This document shows positions 43,711-51,485 of a DNA stretch of 64,000 bases, in pieces. The first letter of the stretch is position 1, and every line of letters starts with the position of its first letter. Source of the stretch: JANNSX01 sp041397825 (lineage in GTDB: Bacteria > Pseudomonadota > Alphaproteobacteria > Rhizobiales > Hyphomicrobiaceae); contig JAWKVX010000006.1 in assembly GCA_041397825.1 (NCBI GenBank), positions 1 to 64,000 of the forward strand, given 5' to 3'. The notes beneath the pieces are model-generated. The model had not been told where the DNA came from. It searched no databases and saw only the letters and a list, made by a program, of their open reading frames with translations. A program made the position numbers and the translations under genes.

Positions 43711-43764
43711 CCAATCGTGATAGTGTCCAATTGGACCCTCGCCGGGCCTTCGAAAGTCGTTAAC

Positions 43765-44235
43765 ATGAATGAGCACATGAGCCGCCGGGCTCTCCTGCTT
43801 CGGTTCGCCCTTGTCCTCGCAGCCGGTGCCGCGGGCGCGGCTTCGGCACGCGCGGACGGCGGCGAAGGCGGGGGAGGCAGCAGCGGTAAAGGCGGCGGCG
43901 ACAATAGTGGCCACGGCGGCGGCGATGACGGAGGCGGGGACAAAAGCGGTAAGGGAGACGACGGCGACGGCGATAAGGGCCGTGGCCGTGGTCGTGGCAG
44001 AACCCGGGACTACAAGCGTGCTCAAAAGGCCGTCAAGAGTGGCAAGAGCCGACCTTTGCCCGAGATCCTGGGCAGTGTCGCCAGCCAATACCCGGGGAAG
44101 GTCGTCGACGTCCGGGTGAGCCGGTACACGAGCGCCCTTATGTACGACGTGAAGGTGATCACGCCAGCTGGCAAGCTGATCCGAGTCCGGGTCGCGGCTG
44201 AAACCGGGGCGATCGTCAACGTCAAGGGATTCTGA
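43765..44235 (+). CDS. Secreted PepSY-domain protein with Gly/Asp-rich spacer
   Basis: This 156-residue protein starts with a signal peptide (after MNEHMSRR, hydrophobic to about residue 30). A low-complexity Gly/Asp/Lys/Ser stretch follows (residues 31-83) and then a PepSY-type domain (VRVSRYTSALMYDVKV, then GKLIRVRVAAETGAIV). PepSY proteins are periplasmic and often inhibit proteases or sense stress. Here it directly precedes a response regulator and kinase, a layout in which the periplasmic protein tunes the kinase. The nearby ATG at 43777 is another start. The Gly-rich region may be a flexible tether or metal-binding (Asp-rich). An 11-bp repeat lies upstream. Confidence 0.8.
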   Translation: MNEHMSRRALLLRFALVLAAGAAGAASARADGGEGGGGSSGKGGGDNSGHGGGDDGGGDKSGKGDDGDGDKGRGRGRGRTRDYKRAQKAVKSGKSRPLPEILGSVASQYPGKVVDVRVSRYTSALMYDVKVITPAGKLIRVRVAAETGAIVNVKGF

Positions 44236-44237
44236 CA

Positions 44238-44903
44238 ATGCGCATCCTGCTTGTCGAGGACGAGCCGCTGATCGCTAGCGACCTGTCCCAGGCCATCGAG
44301 GCGGCCGGCTACGTTCCCGAGATCTCGCGGGATGGCGAGGACGCTTGGTTTCGCGGCGACACAGAGGACTTCGCGCTTGTCGTACTGGATCTCGGCCTGC
44401 CGAAAATGGATGGTCTGAGCGTTCTCAAGCGCTGGCGCGGCAATGGCAACAAGACGCCAGTGCTCATCCTGACGGCCCGGGGAAGCTGGACCGAGCGGGT
44501 CGAAGGTATCGATGCGGGGGCCGACGACTATCTGCCAAAACCCTTCCAGATGGAGGAGCTGATCGCCCGGGTGCGCGCCCTGCTCCGCCGCACCTCCGGC
44601 CACGCGACCTCGACGATCCGGGTCGGCTGTGTCGCCCTCGATGCGCGGCAGAAACGCGTGACCGTCGACGGTGTCCCGCTCAATCTGTCCCCGCTCGAGT
44701 ACCGGCTGATCAACGTCCTCATGCACAATCGCGGCCGGGTCGTCTCTCAGCACGAGTTGACCGAACAATTATACAGCCAGGATTTCGAGCGCGAGAGCAA
44801 CTCGATCGAGGTGCTCGTCGGCCGCCTGAGGCGCAAGCTCAAAGTTGACCTGATCGAGACGCGCCGAGGCCACGGCTACCTCGTGCCAGATGACGTCGCA
44901 TGA
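44238..44903 (+). CDS. OmpR/PhoB-family response regulator
   Basis: This 221-residue protein has a receiver domain starting MRILLVEDEP, with phospho-acceptor Asp51 (VVLDLGLP), Thr in LILTARG and Lys101 (YLPKPF). The C-terminal winged helix ends with RRGHGYLVPDD. The DNA-binding part shares the PmrA/QseB/TctD-like subgroup features. It begins 2 bp after the PepSY stop codon and its last four bases overlap the kinase start (ATGA), so PepSY, regulator and kinase form one operon. Its likely site is the 11-bp repeat upstream of the PepSY gene. Confidence 0.95.
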   Translation: MRILLVEDEPLIASDLSQAIEAAGYVPEISRDGEDAWFRGDTEDFALVVLDLGLPKMDGLSVLKRWRGNGNKTPVLILTARGSWTERVEGIDAGADDYLPKPFQMEELIARVRALLRRTSGHATSTIRVGCVALDARQKRVTVDGVPLNLSPLEYRLINVLMHNRGRVVSQHELTEQLYSQDFERESNSIEVLVGRLRRKLKVDLIETRRGHGYLVPDDVA

Positions 44904-46267
44904 GCGGCCCCTCTCTCAAGCTCCGCTTCCTTATCGCCGCAACTCTGACGATCGCACTGGCTCTCGGCGTTGCGGGCGTGGCGCTATCGGAAATGTTCGA
45001 GCACTATGTCGAGAAACGGGTCGTTGCCGAACTCGAGACCTATCTGGAGCAACTCGCCGCCGGTCTGGAGATCGCCGATGACGGCACGCCGACGATCGAT
45101 GCCGACCTGCCCGAACCCCGTTTCGAGCAGCCTCTGAGCGGCCTCTACTGGCAGGTCACAGAGAATGGCAGCGCGATCGAGTCGTCCCGCTCGCTTTGGG
45201 ATCAATCGTTTGACTTGCCTGACCTTACCGAGCTGCAGACCGGCGCGAGTAAGCACGTCGAAATATCGGGCCCTTCAGGCACCCTGCTCTACGTCCTCGT
45301 GAAGAAACTCGCCATCGATTGGAACGGAAAAACCCGAATCCTCACTCTGGCCTCGGGAATTGATGTATCTGAAATCCAGCTCATTGAGAGATCCTTCAAT
45401 ACCGAGATCGGCGTCATGCTCGGGTTGCTCGGCATCATCCTGCTGGCGGCCGCCTGGTTGCAGGTGACGCTCGGATTGCGGCCGCTTTCCGTGCTTCGCG
45501 AGCGATTGACGGCCGTCATTTCTGGCAGCGAAAAACGGCTCAAAGGCCAGTATCCCAACGAGGTTCTGCCACTCGTCAATGAGCTGAACCAGCTGCTTGC
45601 CTCGCAGGAGGATTCGATCGCTCGCGCCAGGGCGAGGGCTGCGGATCTGGCGCATGGCCTGAAAACGCCACTCACAGTGCTGGGTGGCAAGGCTCGGGAA
45701 CTTGCGGCAAAGGGTGCCGGCGAGGCCGCTCGCGACATCGACGAGCAGGTCGAAGCGATGCGCCGGCACATCGAACGCGAGCTTGCCCGCGCCCGCGTCT
45801 CGCACGCGCGCGCGCCGGAACCTCTGGAGCTCGCGCCGCTGGTCGGCAAGGTCGTCAATACCATGCGGCGCATGCCGCGCGGTGAAGAGATTCTCTGGCA
45901 CACGCAAATTGAAACAGGCTTGACCGCTCGCATCGATGCCGTCGACGGCGCCGAGCTGATCGGCAACCTGATCGACAATGCCCGGAAATGGACTCGCTCG
46001 GAAATCCGTATCAGCGGTCACCGCAATGGCAGGGGCGTCGAGCTGTCGCTCGAGGATGACGGGCCAGGCGTGCCTGACGACGAGATGGCGGCCGTTCTGA
46101 AGCGCGGTCACCGGCTCGACTCTTCGGTTCAAGGGACCGGGCTTGGCCTGGCGATCGCCAGCGACATCGTCGAGGCCTATGGTGCCGATATGGCGCTTTA
46201 CCGGTCGCCGCTCGGCGGCCTGGGGATCAAGCTGACATTGCCGCCGGCCTCGCGCACGCGCAGTTGA
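44900..46267 (+). CDS. Sensor histidine kinase (PmrB/QseC-like)
   Basis: This 455-residue protein has two TM helices (9-30 and 169-190) enclosing a periplasmic region of about 140 residues. A HAMP-like linker follows. The dimerisation helix carries His252 in ADLAHGLKTPLT (G instead of the usual E after H), and the ATPase domain has NLIDNARKW, DDGPGVP and GTGLGLAI. It phosphorylates the regulator encoded just before. The stimulus is unknown, but the neighbouring periplasmic PepSY protein is the likely partner. It converges on the ThDP enzyme gene with only 4 bp between them. Confidence 0.94.
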   Translation: MSGPSLKLRFLIAATLTIALALGVAGVALSEMFEHYVEKRVVAELETYLEQLAAGLEIADDGTPTIDADLPEPRFEQPLSGLYWQVTENGSAIESSRSLWDQSFDLPDLTELQTGASKHVEISGPSGTLLYVLVKKLAIDWNGKTRILTLASGIDVSEIQLIERSFNTEIGVMLGLLGIILLAAAWLQVTLGLRPLSVLRERLTAVISGSEKRLKGQYPNEVLPLVNELNQLLASQEDSIARARARAADLAHGLKTPLTVLGGKARELAAKGAGEAARDIDEQVEAMRRHIERELARARVSHARAPEPLELAPLVGKVVNTMRRMPRGEEILWHTQIETGLTARIDAVDGAELIGNLIDNARKWTRSEIRISGHRNGRGVELSLEDDGPGVPDDEMAAVLKRGHRLDSSVQGTGLGLAIASDIVEAYGADMALYRSPLGGLGIKLTLPPASRTRS

Positions 46268-46271
46268 GCGG

Positions 46272-47885
46272 TCAGGAAATCATCCAGGGCCCGGTCTCGA
46301 TCAAGAGCGGGATTTCGGCTTTTGCCCCGTGCTTCTGAAGCACCTTCTCGAACTCGCCAAGTGACTTGGGCCGCGCATAGCCGACGCCGGCGGCCTCTGC
46401 TGTCTTGGCGAAATCCGGCGGCCCGATGTCCACCGCAACCGGCTTGATCTCCTTCGACACCATGTAGTCGCGGATCTCGCGGTATCCGTTGTTGTTCCAG
46501 ACGATGACGATGATGCCGGCCTTGGCCTCCCGGGCCGACATCAGCTCGGGCAGCGTGAACTGAATTCCCCCGTCGCCCGTCAACACGACGACCGGCCGGT
46601 CCGGATTGGCGATCTTCGCACCGATGCCGGCCGGCAGCGCGTAGCCGAGCGTGCCGAACCCGGTCGCGGCTCCGAAGAAGCTCCTGGGGCTCGAGCCGCG
46701 ATAGGTCAGGGTCGCGCGATAGGCGATCTTGGTCGAATCGCCCACCAGGATCGGATCGCCGAGCGTCGAGCGGATGGCGCTGAGGAAAGCGTCGTAGAAG
46801 GGATCCTCAGGCTCTCGCGCCGTCCGCGCGATCTCGGCCATCCTGGTGACCGTCCGCTCTGTCCAGGCGGCGTCATGCTTGCCCTTATCGGTACCAAGTC
46901 GGGCGAGCAGACCCTCGACGGCGAGCCTTGCATCGGCCACGACGGCCTCCGCCAGCCTCGGCCCGATCGCAATCTGGCGCGGATCGACGTCGATGCGGGC
47001 CATTGGCGGCTTTGGATCGAAGGGACCCACGGCGTAGAACTCGTAGTCGGTCTCGCCAAACTCGGTGCCGATCGCCAGAACAAAGTCGGCTTCGTCGACC
47101 AAGCGGCGGCCGGCATCCTTGGCAACGGCGAAATCGGTGCAGAGCGGATGGTCGGGCGGCACGATGCCCCGTGCGTTGGTGGTCATCACCACGGGGGCCT
47201 CCAGACGCTCGGCCAGGGCCCGAATTCCGTCGGCCGCACCCGAGGCGCCGCCGCCGCAGACGATGACAACGCGGCTTGCGGTGGCGAGTCGCTGGCTCAA
47301 TCGATCCAGTGCCGCTGGATCTGCCGCCGGACGCGACGGCAGATCGCCGACACCATCGATCGACCAGTCCTGCCGGGCAACGCCGACGTCGATCGGGATC
47401 TCGATGTGGACCGGCCGCGGCCTGGCCGAGTGAAATACGGCGAAGGCTGCCCGCAACACCTCCGGCAGCTCGTCGGGGCGCATCAGTGTGTGGGAGAAGG
47501 CCGTCAGCCCCGCCGACAGATTCCGTTGATTGGGCATCTCGTGCAGGTAGCCCTTGCCGAGGCCGAGCTCATGGCGCTGGTTGACGCTCGAGAGCACGAG
47601 CAGCGGGATCGAATCGCCATAGGCCTGCCCCATGGCCGTGGCGATGTTTGTCAGCCCCGGTCCCGTGATGACCATGGCGACGCCGGGCTTGCCGGTCGCC
47701 CGCGCGTAGCCGTCGGCCATGAACCCCGCGCCCTGCTCGTGGCGCGGGCTGACATGTCGGATCTTGGTGTCCCAAAGGCCGCGATAGAACTCGACATTGT
47801 GCACGCCCGGAATGCCGAAGACGTGACGGACACCGTGAGCTTCGAGCAGATGAGCGAGGGCGACGCCGGTGGCCATGGTCGGCAT
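46272..47885 (-). CDS. ThDP-dependent decarboxylase/synthase (AruI-like)
   Basis: This 537-residue enzyme has the ThDP fold. The catalytic Glu50 is in SPRHEQGAGFMADGYAR, the cofactor-binding GDGGIQFTLPEL is in the C-terminal part with the NN of VWNNNGYREI, and the central domain binds the nucleotide. Acetolactate-synthase-like enzymes with HNVEFYRGL in this place resemble 5-guanidino-2-oxopentanoate decarboxylase of the arginine transaminase route. No other arginine catabolism genes are next to it, so the substrate is tentative. It starts at MPTMATGVAL; Met4 is an alternative. It converges on the kinase gene. Confidence 0.88.
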   Translation of the reverse strand: MPTMATGVALAHLLEAHGVRHVFGIPGVHNVEFYRGLWDTKIRHVSPRHEQGAGFMADGYARATGKPGVAMVITGPGLTNIATAMGQAYGDSIPLLVLSSVNQRHELGLGKGYLHEMPNQRNLSAGLTAFSHTLMRPDELPEVLRAAFAVFHSARPRPVHIEIPIDVGVARQDWSIDGVGDLPSRPAADPAALDRLSQRLATASRVVIVCGGGASGAADGIRALAERLEAPVVMTTNARGIVPPDHPLCTDFAVAKDAGRRLVDEADFVLAIGTEFGETDYEFYAVGPFDPKPPMARIDVDPRQIAIGPRLAEAVVADARLAVEGLLARLGTDKGKHDAAWTERTVTRMAEIARTAREPEDPFYDAFLSAIRSTLGDPILVGDSTKIAYRATLTYRGSSPRSFFGAATGFGTLGYALPAGIGAKIANPDRPVVVLTGDGGIQFTLPELMSAREAKAGIIVIVWNNNGYREIRDYMVSKEIKPVAVDIGPPDFAKTAEAAGVGYARPKSLGEFEKVLQKHGAKAEIPLLIETGPWMIS

Positions 47886-47982
47886 GGGGGGCTCCGTGCT
47901 GGGCTATTCGGAAAAAGCCTAGCAGCAGAACCGGCGGCGCGATAGGCCGCCGGAAGCTGCGCATGTCCGAGATGCGATCGCC

Positions 47983-48585
47983 TCAGCCCTTGGCGAGCTT
48001 GGTGGCAATCTCGGCCACGTGTTTGCCCTGGAAACGGGCGCCGGCCAGCTCATTTGCCGAAGGCATGCGCGAGCCGTCGCCGTCCGCGATCGTCGAGGCG
48101 CCATAAGGCGAGCCGCCGGTCACCTCTTTCACACCCATCTGGCCCTGCCAGGAATAGGGGAGGCCGACGATCACCATGCCGTGGTGGAGCAGCACCGTGT
48201 GGGTCGACAGGATCGTGCTCTCCTGGCCACCATGCTGGGTTGCCGTCGAGGTGAAGACGCTGGCGACCTTGCCGATCAGCTTGCCGCCGAACCAGAGACC
48301 GCCGGTCTGGTCGAGGAAATTCTTCATCTGCGCCGCCATGTTGCCGAAGCGGGTCGGCACGCCAATGATGATCGCGTCGTAGCTGGGCAGTTCGTCGACG
48401 GTTGCAATCGGCGCTTTCTGGTCAACCTTGAAGCCCGACGACTTGGCGACTTCGGCCGGCACCAGCTCTGGCACTCGCTTGATCACCGCCTCGGCACCGG
48501 CCTCCCGGACGCCTTCGGCGATGGCGCCGGCCATGGTCTCGATATGGCCGTAGCTTGAATAGTAAAGAACGAGGACTTTGGTCAT
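47983..48585 (-). CDS. wrbA: NAD(P)H:quinone oxidoreductase WrbA
   Basis: This 200-residue flavoprotein has the flavodoxin fold with VLYYSSYGHIETMA (FMN phosphate loop), GVPTRFGNMAAQMK and STATQHGGQE, which together identify WrbA. It reduces quinones by two electrons with NAD(P)H, avoiding semiquinones. The chosen ATG gives the usual 199-200 residue length and has GGAG upstream; an upstream in-frame ATG at 48633 would add 16 residues that fall in the operator-like repeats. The repeats upstream suggest control by a quinone- or oxidant-sensing repressor. Confidence 0.95.
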   Translation of the reverse strand: MTKVLVLYYSSYGHIETMAGAIAEGVREAGAEAVIKRVPELVPAEVAKSSGFKVDQKAPIATVDELPSYDAIIIGVPTRFGNMAAQMKNFLDQTGGLWFGGKLIGKVASVFTSTATQHGGQESTILSTHTVLLHHGMVIVGLPYSWQGQMGVKEVTGGSPYGASTIADGDGSRMPSANELAGARFQGKHVAEIATKLAKG

Positions 48586-48597
48586 GGAGGGCTCCAG

Positions 48598-48633
48598 TTG
48601 CATGCAGTCGCATTGGTTTGCATGCAACCGCAT
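48598..48633 (-). promoter_or_regulatory. Operator-like direct repeat before wrbA
   Basis: TTGCATGCAGTCGCAT (48598-48613) and TTGCATGCAACCGCAT (48618-48633) match at 14 of 16 bases and are 20 bp apart, close to two helical turns. Each contains the palindrome TGCATGCA. They start 12 bp upstream of the wrbA start codon. No regulator gene lies next to them. Confidence 0.6.
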
Positions 48634-48691
48634 ATAACGCGGCCCCGATCGACGGTCAATTGCGGGCCGCCGACAAGCGAGGCGACCGGCC

Positions 48692-49405
48692 CTATCCCAC
48701 CGTCAGCGACTGCAGATTGATCAACTCCCCGATGCCCTTTTTCGCCAGCAGCATCAGCTGATCGAAGCTTTCCTGGCTGAAAGGGTGGGCTTCTGCGGTG
48801 CCCTGGACCTCGACGATGCCGCCTTTGCCAGTCATGACGAAATTGGCGTCTGCCTCGGCGTTGGAGTCCTCGGCATAATCGAGGTCGAGCACCGCCTCGC
48901 CCTGGTAGATGCCGCAGGAGACGGCCGCCACCTGATCGCGGAGCACGTCGGCGCCGATCATGTTCCTCGCCCGCATCCAGGCGAGGCAGTCGCTCAAGGC
49001 GACCCAGGCGCCGGTAATGGAGGCCGTTCGCGTGCCGCCATCGGCTTGAATGACATCGCAATCGACCGTGATCTGGCGCTCGCCGAGCTTTTGCAGGTCG
49101 ACCACGGCCCGGAGCGAGCGGCCGATCAGCCGCTGGATCTCCTGGGTCCGGCCAGAGGGGTGGCCCTGGGTGACCTCTCGCCGGGTCCGCTCGGTGGTGG
49201 CCCGCGGCAGCATGGCATATTCGGCGGTTACCCAGCCGCGCCCCTGGCCCTTGAGCCAGGGCGGTAGCCGTTCCTCGAGGCTGGCGGTGCAGAGCACATG
49301 CGTGTTGCCGAAGCGGATCAGGCAGGAGCCTTCAGCATGCATCGAGACGGCGCGCTCGATCTGCACGGGCCGGAGTTCGTCGGGTTGACGCTTCGACGGT
49401 CGCAT
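48692..49405 (-). CDS. rph: Ribonuclease PH
   Basis: This 237-residue 3'-5' phosphorolytic RNase trims tRNA precursors. The start MRPSKRQPDELRPV is typical. The phosphate-binding SGRTQEIQRLIGRSLRAVVD and catalytic DCDVIQADGGTRTASITGA are both present. It is divergent from hrcA with about 130 bp between the starts. In many alphaproteobacteria rph sits next to hrcA with rdgB and hemW behind it; here rdgB and hemW are about 10 kb away. An ATG at 49405 fits the family N-terminus. Confidence 0.97.
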   Translation of the reverse strand: MRPSKRQPDELRPVQIERAVSMHAEGSCLIRFGNTHVLCTASLEERLPPWLKGQGRGWVTAEYAMLPRATTERTRREVTQGHPSGRTQEIQRLIGRSLRAVVDLQKLGERQITVDCDVIQADGGTRTASITGAWVALSDCLAWMRARNMIGADVLRDQVAAVSCGIYQGEAVLDLDYAEDSNAEADANFVMTGKGGIVEVQGTAEAHPFSQESFDQLMLLAKKGIGELINLQSLTVG

Positions 49406-49536
49406 TCTTTTTTCTCATTGTGGATCAACGACGGGAGGTAGGAGCAGATTTGCCCTCAGCACCTAGCCTCTTACCATCCACGTGGCAACTCGTGTATGGA
49501 AAAAGCGGCAAAAACGACCCATATGACGAGACGGCC

Positions 49537-50634
49537 ATGACGATGTTGCGACACACGGGAACCGGCGCCACGACGACCGGCAAGGACGGACCGAGCGAGC
49601 TTTCCGATCTCAATCAGCGTTCCCGCGAGATCTTCCGGCATATCGTCGAGACCTATCTCTCGACGGGTGAACCCGTAGGCTCCCGGAACCTGGCGCGTGG
49701 CCTGCCGATGACGCTCTCTCCGGCCTCTGTTCGCAATGTGATGGCGGACCTCGAATCCCTCGGTCTCATCTACGCGCCTCATACCTCTGCCGGACGCCTG
49801 CCGACGGAAACTGGCCTGCGGCTCTTTGTCGACGCCCTGCTCGAGGTCGGCGATCTCTCGATCGACGAGCGCAAGCAGATCGAGGCGCAGGTTGGCGCCA
49901 AGCAGCGGAAGGGCTCGCTCGAGGCCGTGCTCGCGGAAGCCAGCGAGATGATCTCGGGCCTCTCGCAATGTGCAGGTGTCGTACTCACGGAGAAGCAGAC
50001 GACCAAGCTCAAGCAGGTCGAGTTCGTTCGCATCGAGCCGGAGCGTGCGCTGGTCGTGCTCGTCGCCGAGGATGGCCGGGTCGAGAACCGCATCATCGAC
50101 GTGCCGAAGGATCTCCCGACCTCGGCGCTCGTCGAGGCCGCGAATTTCTTCAACGCCAAGATCCGAGGCTTGACCCTCTCTGAGGCACGGACGCGGATCG
50201 AGCGCGAGATCACGGCTCGCCGGGCAGAGATCGACAAGCTCACCGCCAAGGTCATCGAAGCCGGTCTTGCGATCTGGTCGGGCGGCGAGACCCGTAGCCT
50301 CATCGTTCGCGGCCAATCGCGGCTCTTGTCGGACGTGACGGCGCTCGAGGACCTGGAGCGCGTCAAGAAACTGTTCGACGACCTTGAAACCCAGCAGGAG
50401 CTTCTGGATCTGCTCGCCGCTGCCGAGAGTGCCGAGGGAGTCCGCATCTTCATCGGCTCGGAAAACCGCCTGTTCTCGCTCTCCGGCTCATCGACGATCG
50501 TCGCGCCCTTCCGCGACAGCGACAATAACATCGTTGGCGTTCTAGGGGTTATCGGCCCCACGCGCCTCAATTATGCTCGCATCATTCCGATGGTCGACTT
50601 CACGGCGAAGCTGATCGGCAAGTTCGTCACTTGA
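49537..50634 (+). CDS. hrcA: Heat-shock repressor HrcA
   Basis: The protein is about 365 residues. HrcA represses groESL in many bacteria by binding the CIRCE element, and GroEL keeps it folded. The N-terminal winged helix has LNQRSREIFRHIVETYL and SVRNVMADLESLGLI, and the GAF-like part has the FIGSENRL motif near the end. The starting ATG 49537 follows a weak site; ATG 49543 is nearly as good. An in-frame upstream frame to 49420 adds about 39 unconserved residues. No CIRCE copy (TTAGCACTC-N9-GAGTGCTAA) is seen here. grpE begins about 100 bp later in the same direction. Confidence 0.95.
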   Translation: MTMLRHTGTGATTTGKDGPSELSDLNQRSREIFRHIVETYLSTGEPVGSRNLARGLPMTLSPASVRNVMADLESLGLIYAPHTSAGRLPTETGLRLFVDALLEVGDLSIDERKQIEAQVGAKQRKGSLEAVLAEASEMISGLSQCAGVVLTEKQTTKLKQVEFVRIEPERALVVLVAEDGRVENRIIDVPKDLPTSALVEAANFFNAKIRGLTLSEARTRIEREITARRAEIDKLTAKVIEAGLAIWSGGETRSLIVRGQSRLLSDVTALEDLERVKKLFDDLETQQELLDLLAAAESAEGVRIFIGSENRLFSLSGSSTIVAPFRDSDNNIVGVLGVIGPTRLNYARIIPMVDFTAKLIGKFVT

Positions 50635-50737
50635 ACGAGGCGCGCCGAGCGAGTAGGCCTCACCCGAGACAATCCTCTCTCGAACCGGGCCGTCGGCGGC
50701 CCCGGAGAACAACAACAGCCTCGCGACGGGATAGCCC

Positions 50738-51466
50738 ATGAGCAACGATCCAAAACAGCCGGGTCAGGCACCGGCGGGCGATGAGCCAGCGAACAACAAC
50801 GAGCCTCTGGACCAGACCTCCAACGACCCGGAGGAAAGCGGCGACCCGGCCACCGAGGCCGCTGACGATGGCAACCTCTCGCCTGAGACATTGGAGGCCG
50901 CGTTCCAGGCGCTCGCTGACGAGCGGGACAGCTACAAGGATCGCTATATGCGGACGTTCGCCGAGATGGAGAACATCCGCAAGCGTGCCGAGCGCGAGAA
51001 GGCCGATCTGCGGAAATATGCGATCACCGACTTCGCGCGCGACGTCCTCGGACTTGGCGACAACATCCAGCGCGCGATCGCCGCCGTGCCAGCCGAGGCG
51101 GCCGAGCAGGACTCGCACCTGAAGAGCTTTCGCGAGGGCATCGAGCTTCTCGAGCGCGAGCTGCTGCAGATGCTCGAGCGGCATGGCGTGCAGCGCCTCG
51201 ATCCGCAGGGCCATCGCTTCGACCCGAACCAGCACCAGGCCGTCATGGAGATGGAGCGACCGGATCTCCCGGCCGGCTCCGTCGCCGAGGTCTTCCAGGC
51301 CGGCTACACGATCGGCGACCGCGTGTTGAGACCCGCGATGGTGGCGGTCGCCAAGGGCGGTGCCAAGATGGCCAAGGAGACCGAGGCTGCGGCTGAGGAG
51401 GCCGTGCCGGCAGGAGTAACTGCCGAGACAGGGCCACCCGACGGAGAAGACTCCTCGAACAATTAG
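50738..51466 (+). CDS. grpE: Nucleotide exchange factor GrpE
   Basis: This 242-residue protein is the DnaK exchange factor. An acidic, Asn/Pro-rich N-terminus of about 50 residues precedes a long coiled-coil helix, then the beta domain with HGVQRLDPQGHRFDPNQHQAV and VAEVFQAGYTIGDRVLRPAMVAV, all standard GrpE blocks. An acidic tail follows. It follows hrcA in the same direction and is convergent with the SPFH gene. Its partner dnaK lies beyond that gene. Confidence 0.96.
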   Translation: MSNDPKQPGQAPAGDEPANNNEPLDQTSNDPEESGDPATEAADDGNLSPETLEAAFQALADERDSYKDRYMRTFAEMENIRKRAEREKADLRKYAITDFARDVLGLGDNIQRAIAAVPAEAAEQDSHLKSFREGIELLERELLQMLERHGVQRLDPQGHRFDPNQHQAVMEMERPDLPAGSVAEVFQAGYTIGDRVLRPAMVAVAKGGAKMAKETEAAAEEAVPAGVTAETGPPDGEDSSNN

Positions 51467-51485
51467 GGCCTCCGCGGAGAGCGGC

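Noticed and set aside
43856..43990. Gly/Asp-rich repetitive stretch as a tandem repeat or CRISPR-like array
   Set aside because: It is in-frame low-complexity coding sequence in the PepSY gene, without regular repeat units.
49406..49536. CIRCE element between rph and hrcA
   Set aside because: I looked for TTAGCACTC-N9-GAGTGCTAA and found no convincing inverted repeat.
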